Source of the DNA: Alphaproteobacteria bacterium
GTDB lineage: Bacteria; Pseudomonadota; Alphaproteobacteria; JAUXUR01
Direction: 5' to 3'
Length of the DNA: 52,587 nt
Assembly: GCA_030680745.1 (NCBI GenBank)
Contig: JAUXUR010000041.1
Span: 1-52,587, forward strand
Numbering within the stretch: position 1 is the stretch's first letter; each line of letters opens with the position of its first letter. This document shows, piece after piece, positions 34,658-43,359 of the stretch. A program made the translations under genes and the position numbers. The notes below the pieces were generated by a model that did not search any database, was not told the DNA's origin, and saw only the letters and a program-made list of their open reading frames with translations.

Positions 34658-35914
34658 ATGATAAAAAAAATATTGCTTTTAAAGCTTATGGCTTTATGCT
34701 TCACATCTTCATTATTTTGCGATTTGCGCGAAATTGGTTATCTCAAAAATATACATAATTTGCCTTCTATAATGGAAGAAAAAGGATTTTTACCATCCGA
34801 AACGGCAATTATTTTTGATATTGATGGGACACTTGTTGTTGAAAATGAGCCACTTTTCAATCAAGAATTGTGTAGGGAACAATCAGATCATTTGCAGGAA
34901 CTTGCTGATGTTTTATGCAAGGATAAAAAAGATGTTTGGGAAGATATTTCATATTTTAGAGAAAAGGAAGAAGATTGTATTCGTTTTGTTGAAGATACGA
35001 TTTCAGAAACAATTCAATCGTTGCAAACGCAAAATACAACAATTTTTACTTGTACAAGATCCGTTTTTTGTTATCCTCATGATCTTCGTATCAATTTTAT
35101 GAAAAAAAATAATGTTGATTTTTCGAAACCTTACATAGGGGAACATTTTGATTCAATACCTTTTTTCAATCCACAAACTTTTGGTATAAAATGTCATGAT
35201 TTTGAAAAAATTAAATTTCGTGGTCATTCTTCAGCCTATGAAACAAAAAAATCAGTAATTATTGATGAGATTGTTAATACGTTAAAAAATACTAAACAAA
35301 TTAAAAATATTATTTTTATTGATAATTTTATAGATGAAGTAGAAGATGTTTGTGATAATTGTAAAAGTGTTGATAATATTATTTCACTTTATTACATACG
35401 TGTGCGTGAAGATACAAAAATAGATGAGTTAGTGGCATCCTATAGAATATTTGAGCAAAAATATCTTAATTCTCCCTACGATTTTGACGATTGTAAGCAA
35501 AAACCAGCTTTTACTGAAGTAAATCATTTAAACAAAGAATATTCATTATCCTTTATTTCTTTTGGTTCTAAAGATCCTATTGTTTTTGATCCCAATTCCT
35601 TAACAAAAAAACCTTCTGATATTCCTAGGTTTATTGATTTTGGCGCTTCTTCAAGTAGCTCCGAAGATAAGTCAGTTTTATGGTCCCCCAAAGCAATAAA
35701 TCCTGCAGTAATGAAAAATCCTTTTTCTTTTATGTCACATGATTTTGGGTGGAACGTAAATCCAGAAGAAGTCCCTGCTCGACCATCTTCAAATCCACTT
35801 TTGGATTTAGCTGAAAATTATTTATATGACAGTGAAGATGATTTTATCTCTGAAGAAGATAGTGAAGAAGGCGTGACAGATACAGAGGATAGCGAATCAG
35901 AGAAATCTGAATAG
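34658..35914 (+). CDS. exported HAD-like (DUF2608-type) protein with acidic tail
   Basis: A 418-residue protein with signal peptide (MIKKILLLKLMALCFTSSLF). A HAD phosphatase-like core starts with IIFDIDGTLV (D54 and D56, motif I). FTCTRS gives the motif II threonine and IIFIDNFIDEVEDV the motif IV-like acidic site. This matches DUF2608, a HAD branch found mainly in intracellular bacteria such as Rickettsia, Legionella and Chlamydiae. The C-terminal 100 residues are a low-complexity serine/acidic tail (DSEDDFISEEDSEEG). Catalysis is plausible because the motif I aspartates are intact; the substrate is unknown. Confidence 0.7.
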   Translation: MIKKILLLKLMALCFTSSLFCDLREIGYLKNIHNLPSIMEEKGFLPSETAIIFDIDGTLVVENEPLFNQELCREQSDHLQELADVLCKDKKDVWEDISYFREKEEDCIRFVEDTISETIQSLQTQNTTIFTCTRSVFCYPHDLRINFMKKNNVDFSKPYIGEHFDSIPFFNPQTFGIKCHDFEKIKFRGHSSAYETKKSVIIDEIVNTLKNTKQIKNIIFIDNFIDEVEDVCDNCKSVDNIISLYYIRVREDTKIDELVASYRIFEQKYLNSPYDFDDCKQKPAFTEVNHLNKEYSLSFISFGSKDPIVFDPNSLTKKPSDIPRFIDFGASSSSSEDKSVLWSPKAINPAVMKNPFSFMSHDFGWNVNPEEVPARPSSNPLLDLAENYLYDSEDDFISEEDSEEGVTDTEDSESEKSE

Positions 35915-35958
35915 TTCTTTAATCTCTTGGCTCTATATGTTTGTAGTAGCTTGTCTTT

Positions 35959-35991
35959 CCTACATATCGTGAACAGGTCGCGATATGTAGG
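35959..35991. terminator. hairpin between convergent genes
   Basis: CCTACATATCG and CGATATGTAGG form a perfect 11-base-pair stem around an 11-base loop, between the HAD-like gene and the convergent 1178-residue gene. T runs are weak, so a bidirectional terminator is likely but not certain. Confidence 0.55.
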
Positions 35992-36000
35992 AGGCAATTT

Positions 36001-39000
36001 TTAATGTGCTTTATGTTTCAAAAATAGTTTTTTATCTCGTTTTAATGCACCTATTTTGATAAGTATTCTTACAACGCCTTCTTCAGTGATAAAGGGTGTA
36101 TCATGCTCGTCTAATATCCATGTTGTCCCATTGTTATTACCTGATAATAAAACAGCTAATTGATTATAAATAATAGAGCGAGGATTTTGTTTTAAAAATT
36201 CATTTATCTTGATTTGAATATATGAAATAAGGTTTGGCAAACCTACATTTGCATGGCGGTAAAATGTATCAAGAGCATCCTGCAGGCTTAAGGCAAGTAG
36301 GTTCTCGTAATAAAGTTGTGCGCTGACATCAAAAGCAACATCATGTCGTGAGCCAACTAAATCGCCAATTAAATTCCTAAGATAAAGACCTTGATGAACG
36401 CCTTGATCAACTTGATTGGCAGGGACACCACAAATTTCTGCCATTAAATCATTTGTGCCAGAAAATAAGGTTTCAACAAGATCTTGAATTGCGTCATATA
36501 AAAAGTTAGAGGCTTCATAGGTATCGGCGCCTGATCGTTGTATAATGGCTGCATTTAAAATTTCGCCTTTTTTTGTTTTAAGTTTTGTGTGATAGGGTAA
36601 TTCAGCATAAATTTCAACGATAGCACCTGCTTTTCCATAACGACAATGGATAATGGAGCAGAGTATTTTTAAAAAAGATTCTTCTTGTGTGGATAATTTG
36701 TTGTTTGTTCCATCTGTTGAATCCAAAGATAAAATATGCTGCATAATGCATTTAAATTGTGCTGCAATTTTATGATGACGGGGTGCGTTTAATAAAGATG
36801 AAAGATAATTATCGCTATCATTTAATGTTCCTTTATTAATTCCTTCAAATGATGATCCTGTCAAATTGAGTATAATATTTGTAGTGTCAGGATTGTTAGA
36901 GATTCGATTTTTTATTCTTTGCATTAATATATGCAATATGTTTTGATCTATTATAGGGGTTGTGTCAAAGTCGATTTCAATGTTTGATAAATCTTTAAAA
37001 AATTCTGGATTTAAGCTAATTCTATAATCCAAATTTTGACCTTTAAAATAATGCCATTCTATAAATGTAGAAAAATCAACTTGTTCTTCTCGTTTTTTTA
37101 ATAGATTGCCATGTATGACGTAGGGACTTTTGGGATCATCTGAATCATCTAACAATATTTGTGTTCGAATGGTTAATTGTATGAATTCATCATTTTCCAC
37201 AAAACCTAATTGATCGTAATGTCTTTCAATAAAATCAGCGAGCATAGAAGATAAATATTGATCGTCGGATTGCAATATATTTTTCCAATATTCCAATATA
37301 TCGTTTTTTGCTTTTTCATTATTTTTGATAGATGTCCAATAATCTAACAATAAGTCAGGCAAGATATCATTCTTATCAAAATTTAAAACATATGTATCAT
37401 AATTTTTACATTTTATGGCTTGTTCACGAATATTTTCAGGGAGATAACTAAAATACATCATTAATGAATAAATATTTTTTAAACAAATTTTGTTTTTTAA
37501 AAAATGTTTTATATGAAATTCTTTATTTTTTTTAAGATATTTATTTATGTGATTTAATATTTTTAATAAGCATAAATTGTAATCGGCTATATCATAAATT
37601 TCTTTAATCGCGTCAGTTTGTGTTATAAAACTTTGAAATTCTTCAATCAAAGGAAGGCGGTCTTTTTTTTCTACTATTGTAAGAAGGGAAATGATTTCAG
37701 CATAATAGGTATAATTCCATTCTTTATTTTCACCTATTCTTTTTGCTAATTCGTTTATTGGTTTTATGTCGTCTTTCGCTGCTCTAGAAAATGCTAAAAA
37801 AATCTCCCCATAATCTTTATGATCACATTTGTTTGTATAAAATTCGGCAGCAGATTCAATAACAGCATCACGATTATCTTCTTGTATTTGCGAAAGTCCA
37901 AGGGCAACGCCAGTACAAGCATCTGATGAACTAATAATTTTTTTTGCCATTTTTATAAAATATGAAACCTGATCGATTTGTTTAAACATATCTATATCTA
38001 TAATAATGTGCGCTAGTTCGGTGCCAGAATAAGTATGACAATCTGGGAAATTTTCTTTTATTAGATCAATAATAATAGAATGTTTTTCTTTTTTTATAGT
38101 TTTTAATGCTTTTATTATAAATGAATAATTGTATAATTTTTTTTGATTTTTTCTGTAAAGATTTTTAGCTATTTCATATATTGATTCATAATCTTCTTTT
38201 TCTATTTTTTCAAAAGCAAAAATAAAATCTGTATATTCAAATTCATTGTCCTCAAAAGTGTAAGTTTTTTTTGCCATTTCAATTAACAATGCTCTATTAT
38301 CTTTTGTTATTCTTGAAAGAGCTAAAGCAATGATAGAGTACATATCGTTTTCTCTTTTTTTATGAGGATCTAAAATAGTTCTTGTTAAATCAATAAGGGA
38401 ATCAATATCTTCTTCTATTTTTTTAATATTTTTTATCATGTATGAATAATATTGAGCGCTCCAAAAGTTATCTTGATCCCAAGATTTAATTTTTATGATA
38501 CATTTGATAATATTAATTCGTTTATTTTTGTTGATTGGTTTCAACAGATCAATAATTAATAGGTAATTATCTTCTGTCCATTGTTTATGAATATCGATTT
38601 GTTGTATGAAGTCCCTTATTGTATTAATCTCATCTGCGTCCATTCCAGTAAGATGTTCGATAAAAACTGCTAAATTTTTTGGCGCAAAGACATTTAATAA
38701 TTCTTTAGTTGCATTCTCACGATTTTCTTTGTTTTTTGTAAATTCTTTAAAAATAGCAGAAAAATTTTCGTTGTTATTAAGATGTTCATAATTTTCAGTC
38801 AAATATTCTAACGTATTGCAATAATCTTTTAATGTCCAATGCTTTTCTTGAAGAGTTTTAAGCATATGTGCGATAGGAATACGTTTTTTTTGCTCTATTT
38901 TGTTGAATATATTAAGCATTGATTCATATTCATATGCATCAAATTTTTTTTGAGTATGCACAAGATTGACTATTTCACAAAGATGAATTATTTCATTTTT

Positions 39001-39537
39001 ATTAAATTTTTTAAGCACCTCGATAATAGCACAAAATTCATTCATTCCGTCTGGGGATTGTATTAGATTTAAAAGATCATTTTGTAACATTTTTGCAGCC
39101 TTTATAACAATAAGGCGTCCGTTTTGTTTGACGTTTTCTAGTGTGCTAATAAAATTTCTATAATTTTCTATAATAAACAAATTGTTATTATTAAACGTTT
39201 TGATTACAATACGGCGTAACGCTAAAAATTTTTCGTGATCATAGGGTTCATTCAATAAAGAATTAAATATTTTTTCTGCATCTTTTATTAAATTTTCTTC
39301 ATTTTCGATGGGCGATATTTCACCAATATAGGTGTTCATTCTATTTTGAATATTTAAATTTATTTCGGTTTGGTCAGTACTTTCTATATCCATTAATGAA
39401 TTAAGATAATTATTGCCATAATCAAAGGTAAAATCCATAAAATCATTTGGTTCATCATCACTTTCACCTGCAAACAAATTTGATGAAAGAAGAATAGAAG
39501 ATAGAAAAAGTCCAATTGTAAATTTTTTATGCATCAT
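36001..39537 (-). CDS. giant exported repeat protein, 1178 residues
   Basis: Not recognised as a named family. A signal peptide (KKFTIGLFLSSILLSSNLFA) leads into an acidic start. Residues about 130-700 are built of degenerate helical repeats of about 40-45 residues, with the recurring pattern A-L-S-x-I-x-K-D-N-R-x-x-x-I-E-x-A (ALSRITKDNRALLIEMAKK, GLSQIQEDNRDAVIESAAE, FSRAAKDDIKPINELAKR, LTIVEKKDRLPLIEEF). Residues about 800-1178 form a non-repeat module (NPEFFKDL 843, HCRYGKAGAI 964, HQGLYLRNLIGDLVG 1048, SLQDALDTF 1084, ILIKIGAL 1158) that appears colinear with the C-terminus of the 1204-residue protein at 43360. Probably a secreted host-interaction protein; inferred. Confidence 0.7.
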   Translation of the reverse strand: MMHKKFTIGLFLSSILLSSNLFAGESDDEPNDFMDFTFDYGNNYLNSLMDIESTDQTEINLNIQNRMNTYIGEISPIENEENLIKDAEKIFNSLLNEPYDHEKFLALRRIVIKTFNNNNLFIIENYRNFISTLENVKQNGRLIVIKAAKMLQNDLLNLIQSPDGMNEFCAIIEVLKKFNKNEIIHLCEIVNLVHTQKKFDAYEYESMLNIFNKIEQKKRIPIAHMLKTLQEKHWTLKDYCNTLEYLTENYEHLNNNENFSAIFKEFTKNKENRENATKELLNVFAPKNLAVFIEHLTGMDADEINTIRDFIQQIDIHKQWTEDNYLLIIDLLKPINKNKRINIIKCIIKIKSWDQDNFWSAQYYSYMIKNIKKIEEDIDSLIDLTRTILDPHKKRENDMYSIIALALSRITKDNRALLIEMAKKTYTFEDNEFEYTDFIFAFEKIEKEDYESIYEIAKNLYRKNQKKLYNYSFIIKALKTIKKEKHSIIIDLIKENFPDCHTYSGTELAHIIIDIDMFKQIDQVSYFIKMAKKIISSSDACTGVALGLSQIQEDNRDAVIESAAEFYTNKCDHKDYGEIFLAFSRAAKDDIKPINELAKRIGENKEWNYTYYAEIISLLTIVEKKDRLPLIEEFQSFITQTDAIKEIYDIADYNLCLLKILNHINKYLKKNKEFHIKHFLKNKICLKNIYSLMMYFSYLPENIREQAIKCKNYDTYVLNFDKNDILPDLLLDYWTSIKNNEKAKNDILEYWKNILQSDDQYLSSMLADFIERHYDQLGFVENDEFIQLTIRTQILLDDSDDPKSPYVIHGNLLKKREEQVDFSTFIEWHYFKGQNLDYRISLNPEFFKDLSNIEIDFDTTPIIDQNILHILMQRIKNRISNNPDTTNIILNLTGSSFEGINKGTLNDSDNYLSSLLNAPRHHKIAAQFKCIMQHILSLDSTDGTNNKLSTQEESFLKILCSIIHCRYGKAGAIVEIYAELPYHTKLKTKKGEILNAAIIQRSGADTYEASNFLYDAIQDLVETLFSGTNDLMAEICGVPANQVDQGVHQGLYLRNLIGDLVGSRHDVAFDVSAQLYYENLLALSLQDALDTFYRHANVGLPNLISYIQIKINEFLKQNPRSIIYNQLAVLLSGNNNGTTWILDEHDTPFITEEGVVRILIKIGALKRDKKLFLKHKAH

Positions 39538-39568
39538 AATACCCTGAAAATATAGTGGCTTAATTGTT

Positions 39569-39677
39569 TATAGTCGACAGACATTGGAAGGATACTTCGT
39601 CACGCCTCATTCATGTATATAAGGATATATTTCGCTCGTTGTTCCTTGTCTGCTTCTCAATTCTATCGACTATATAG
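39569..39677 (+). repeat. palindromic element, family B, copy 2
   Basis: Arms TATAGTCGACAGAC and, inverted, CTATCGACTATATAG. The interior shares CTTCGTCACGCCTCA, TTCATGTATATAAGGATA and GTTGTTCCTTGTCT with copy 1 at 13325-13434. It lies between addA and the 1178-residue gene. Confidence 0.8.
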
Positions 39678-39738
39678 CATAAAACACTATATTAGTCAAT
39701 AAAGCTGACATTTATTTAAATGACATAGAAATAACGCC

Positions 39739-42700
39739 TTACATATAAACAAGTGTTTCTGTTTCAATAATGAGTAATGATTTAATAATTTTATGCTTTG
39801 GATACATATCCTTGAGCCATGTGGCATAGCGTTCTAATTGGTCTTGGTAATTTTCTAATTCATGATGGTACGTTTTAAAATCAATGATCGTAATTTTGTC
39901 ATCTTGAATCACAAGGCGATCAATACGTCCTTCAACAAATTGACCTTTCCAATGACCCATTAAGGGAATTTCACCATAAGAATGATTCCCAAAAAAATCT
40001 GTATATATTGGATTTTCTAAAATATTTTTAACTTTGGGTAAAAATTCTAATAAAATGGGGCGTAAATCAGCATCTTGATGCTCTATCCAATTATGCGCAA
40101 AATCGTCTTGCTCAGTTTTCTGGATTTTGGGTAATAGATGTAATAATTGATGTAATTTTGTACCAATATGCTGTGATTTTTGCGCGTTTAAAGGTGATGT
40201 ACCAGCATTTTTCTTTATTGTTTCTACACGTACAGATGGAATGAAATCAGCCCAATCAGGTAATATTATTTCCTTTTGAGGTACTAATTTTGGCTTAACG
40301 AAAGATAATACATTGTTTTGTTGTGTTGTTACAAAAGGATCATTTTTAAAGCTATAAAGCCCACCAAGATAATTATACGTGTCCGACAATGATTTAATAT
40401 TTTCAGGTTCGACGAATGTTTCAATGCCGCGTTGGACTAATTTATACCAGGATAAATCATTTATTTTATCAGTGTTGGATGATCCCATAATGTAAAGCTG
40501 ATCTTGGGCGCGAGTTAAGGCGACATATAAAAGACGTGCATGTTCATCTTCGACTTTGCTTAAATGTTTTGCTTTAAGGTCTGACAGATAATTGCTTTTT
40601 GCCTCAGCTTTTAAAAGTAAGGGGGCGCCTTCGTCAGTCGTAATATAATCGGGTTGACGTGCCATGGGCGGCGACACAGTGTCAGGTAAAAAAACAATAG
40701 GGGCTTGAAGACCTTTGGCGCCATGAACGGTCATGATGCGTATTTGATTTTGATTTGGATCGTCTAATTCTCGCTTAAGTTCAATCGATGTTTTTTTGAT
40801 CCAATCAATAAAGCCTTGCAACCCACTTAAATGCGTTTTTTCATAATTTTGTAAGATGGTGATAAAAGCATCAATCGATTCCTTGGATTCATGCCCTAAA
40901 CGCGCCAATAATTTTTGTAGTCCTTTTTGTGAATATAAAATATGGGTATAAAATTCGAATGGACTTAAACGAATGGCATCCTGGATATAGGTGCTTAAAA
41001 ATGCATATAAATCAGTATGTTGAATGGATATTGCATCCCAAAGATTTGATTCTCTACTTGCAAAATTTAATAATTGATCATCATCCCAATTGAAGAAGGG
41101 CGATTTAAGTAAGCTCGCTAAAAGTAAATCATCGTAAGGATGAAGGCAAAATTCGCCAAGACAGAGCAGGTCTTGAATCGCAAGTTCTTCCAATAAAATC
41201 AGACGGTCACAACCAGCAATAGGGATGTCATGTGTTTTTAATGATTTGACGATCTCATTCATCAATCCGCCGCGTTTGCGCACCAGAATAAGAATATCTT
41301 TGGGCTGAATGGGTAATCCTGTCGAAGCCAATATTGTTTGGTTGTCTAACCAGTTTTTTATTTGGGTTGTTAATTGATCTACAAGAATGGAACGTGGGGA
41401 TTGTGTAAGGATTGCATCATGTTGTGGTATTGGCCAAGCATCGATTTCTTTTTTGGTAATTGGTGTGATGATGGGGAAAAGCGTGATTTGGCCCAATGCT
41501 TCTTTACGCGCGGGTTTATGGAGAATGCTCATTTCACCAAGACTATCGGGTAAAGTGCTTTGGTTAAACACGGCATCGACCAGTTTTAAGATCGATGGTG
41601 CTGATCTATAACATGTATCTAATTTAATATTAGCGATATGTTTCGCGTTTAATGCCGCTTTTTGTTTTAAATGCTGTTCGGTTGCGTGGAATAATTTAGG
41701 GTCAACACCTTGAAAACTATAGATTGATTGTTTAGGGTCGCCAACCACGAATAAGGAACAAGGTCGCGTTTTTTGACTATCAAAAAATTCATCTGTTAAC
41801 GCGTTTAAAATGCTCCATTGGAGATGATTGGTATCTTGCGCCTCATCGACTAATATATGGTCGATTTGGTGATCTAGTTTATAAAGAATCCAAGGGGCGA
41901 TCGTAGGTTTTTGAAGCAATTCAGTTGTTTTAAGAATCAAATCCTGGTAATCGAGCACTGCTTTTTGTTCTTTTTCCTGCGCATAATTTTTATATATTTC
42001 AAGTGCTATGGATAAAAAAGACTTACAGATGTTTAAAAATATAAGATTATTTTTTTGTTGCAGGTAATCTTTAACCCGTTTTGCTTCTTCCTCAAGCAAT
42101 CTGGTGCCCTCTGGCCATAAAGATACTAATTTTTGGGTTAAGAATTTTTTGCGGATTTCACCTTCTTTGGTAAGAAAAAGGGTGGCTAAAAGAGATGAAT
42201 CCTGGATATCATTTTGCAGCAAAAATTGTTCTAAAGGGGCGATTGTTGATTGTTCTTTGGCAGTTCCTTGAGAAGCAATAAGGATCCATTGTCTGTACAA
42301 CAATTCTTTGTTTTTAAATATGGACCAAAATTGATCATCAATTGAAATATCTGTTTGATCAGGATCTAAATTAAAATTCTGAAATAAGTGTGTTTCAAAA
42401 GCTGATTTTTCGCGGTTATCCATCATTTTTTGTAAAAATTGAGGCGATGTATGAATCAGCGAAGTTATCTTTTCTTGAAAACTTTGTGCATTAAAATGTA
42501 ACGCAATTTGGGGATCATAATTTTTTGTACTGTAACAATGTGCTAATTGCTTTTTAATAGCATTTTGAATGAGTTCTTGCGCATTTTGTTCGTCAATAAT
42601 TTGAAAATTAGGGGCAATCCCTGCTTCAAACGGAAATTGTTGCAACAAAGATTGCGCAAAAGAATGGATCGTTTGAATTTTAAGGCTATGAATTTTTTCA

Positions 42701-43050
42701 ATTAAAACAGAAAAAAGTTGTTTAGCGTGATTCAGGATTTCAGTGTCAGGTGTAAACCCAAAAAGATTTGTTAGTTCATCTTGTAATTGATCGAGGCTTA
42801 ATGTTTGCCAAGTGGATGCTTTGCTTAAAATACGTTGCCGCATTTCGTTCGCTGCAGCTTTAGTAAAAGTTAAGCATAAAATACGTTCGGGTTCTATGTG
42901 GTGTAATAAAAGTGATAGAACCCGATCGGTCAGGATTTTTGTTTTACCAGAACCTGCAGAGGCTGATACCCAGCAGGATTGATAAGGGTCTAAGCTTATG
43001 GGTAGGTTATCAATCGAAAAGGGCAGCTGCTTTAAAAGGGATTGATTCAT
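39739..43050 (-). CDS. addA: double-strand break repair helicase-nuclease AddA
   Basis: Large subunit of the AddAB helicase-nuclease, which resects DNA double-strand ends for RecA. 1103 residues, alphaproteobacterial type. Walker A ASAGSGKT (30-37); UvrD-type motifs follow: VDEAQDTNHLQW, VVGDPKQSIYSFQGVDP, LDTCYRSAPSIL, MTVHGAKGLQAPIVFLPDT and LLYVALTRAQDQLYIMG. The C-terminal RecB-like nuclease is intact: VEGRIDRLVIQDD...ITIIDFKTYHHE. The partner addB lies 4.2 kb upstream on the same strand with an unrelated exported-protein gene between, so the usual addB-addA overlap is lost. Confidence 0.96.
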   Translation of the reverse strand: MNQSLLKQLPFSIDNLPISLDPYQSCWVSASAGSGKTKILTDRVLSLLLHHIEPERILCLTFTKAAANEMRQRILSKASTWQTLSLDQLQDELTNLFGFTPDTEILNHAKQLFSVLIEKIHSLKIQTIHSFAQSLLQQFPFEAGIAPNFQIIDEQNAQELIQNAIKKQLAHCYSTKNYDPQIALHFNAQSFQEKITSLIHTSPQFLQKMMDNREKSAFETHLFQNFNLDPDQTDISIDDQFWSIFKNKELLYRQWILIASQGTAKEQSTIAPLEQFLLQNDIQDSSLLATLFLTKEGEIRKKFLTQKLVSLWPEGTRLLEEEAKRVKDYLQQKNNLIFLNICKSFLSIALEIYKNYAQEKEQKAVLDYQDLILKTTELLQKPTIAPWILYKLDHQIDHILVDEAQDTNHLQWSILNALTDEFFDSQKTRPCSLFVVGDPKQSIYSFQGVDPKLFHATEQHLKQKAALNAKHIANIKLDTCYRSAPSILKLVDAVFNQSTLPDSLGEMSILHKPARKEALGQITLFPIITPITKKEIDAWPIPQHDAILTQSPRSILVDQLTTQIKNWLDNQTILASTGLPIQPKDILILVRKRGGLMNEIVKSLKTHDIPIAGCDRLILLEELAIQDLLCLGEFCLHPYDDLLLASLLKSPFFNWDDDQLLNFASRESNLWDAISIQHTDLYAFLSTYIQDAIRLSPFEFYTHILYSQKGLQKLLARLGHESKESIDAFITILQNYEKTHLSGLQGFIDWIKKTSIELKRELDDPNQNQIRIMTVHGAKGLQAPIVFLPDTVSPPMARQPDYITTDEGAPLLLKAEAKSNYLSDLKAKHLSKVEDEHARLLYVALTRAQDQLYIMGSSNTDKINDLSWYKLVQRGIETFVEPENIKSLSDTYNYLGGLYSFKNDPFVTTQQNNVLSFVKPKLVPQKEIILPDWADFIPSVRVETIKKNAGTSPLNAQKSQHIGTKLHQLLHLLPKIQKTEQDDFAHNWIEHQDADLRPILLEFLPKVKNILENPIYTDFFGNHSYGEIPLMGHWKGQFVEGRIDRLVIQDDKITIIDFKTYHHELENYQDQLERYATWLKDMYPKHKIIKSLLIIETETLVYM

Positions 43051-43191
43051 GCTTAATTTGCCAAAAACTTTTTCATTCTGGTTTATAGCATGCTTTTAGT
43101 AAAAATTTTATATTTTTCTAAAGGGCATCAACCAGAAAGTGGAAGATCCACATGTTCTGTCTCGCTTGCAAAAACAAGCTATTATGAATAT

Positions 43192-43208
43192 TAGACTTCT
43201 TTCGAAAC
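43192..43208 (+). repeat. solo end of family A palindromic element
   Basis: TAGACTTCTTTCGAAAC is identical to the first 17 bases of the family A copy at 14741. No matching inner part or opposite arm is found nearby, so this is a remnant or solo end in the spacer 43051-43359. Confidence 0.55.
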
Positions 43209-43298
43209 GTAGGAAGTTGTCGTATTTTTGCGTTCTTTCGCTATATAACTTAATTTAGAAATTGAAAATATTAAGAAGCTGTAGGTATTATCATTATC

Positions 43299-43344
43299 TT
43301 CCTGAATCGGTCAGAACCCATTGGGTTCAAGCCAGATCCAGGAA
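43299..43344. repeat. solo hairpin related to the GIY-YIG unit ends
   Basis: TTCCTGAATC at the left and GATCCAGGAA at the right are inverted with one mismatch, around the internal palindrome GAACCCATTGGGTTC. The outer parts resemble the outer hairpins of the GIY-YIG unit (TTCCTGAA ... GATTCAGGATCC), but the inner stem differs. It lies just past the stop of the 1204-residue gene. A separate terminator role is possible. Confidence 0.45.
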
Positions 43345-43359
43345 AAAAAGTGTAAAAAT

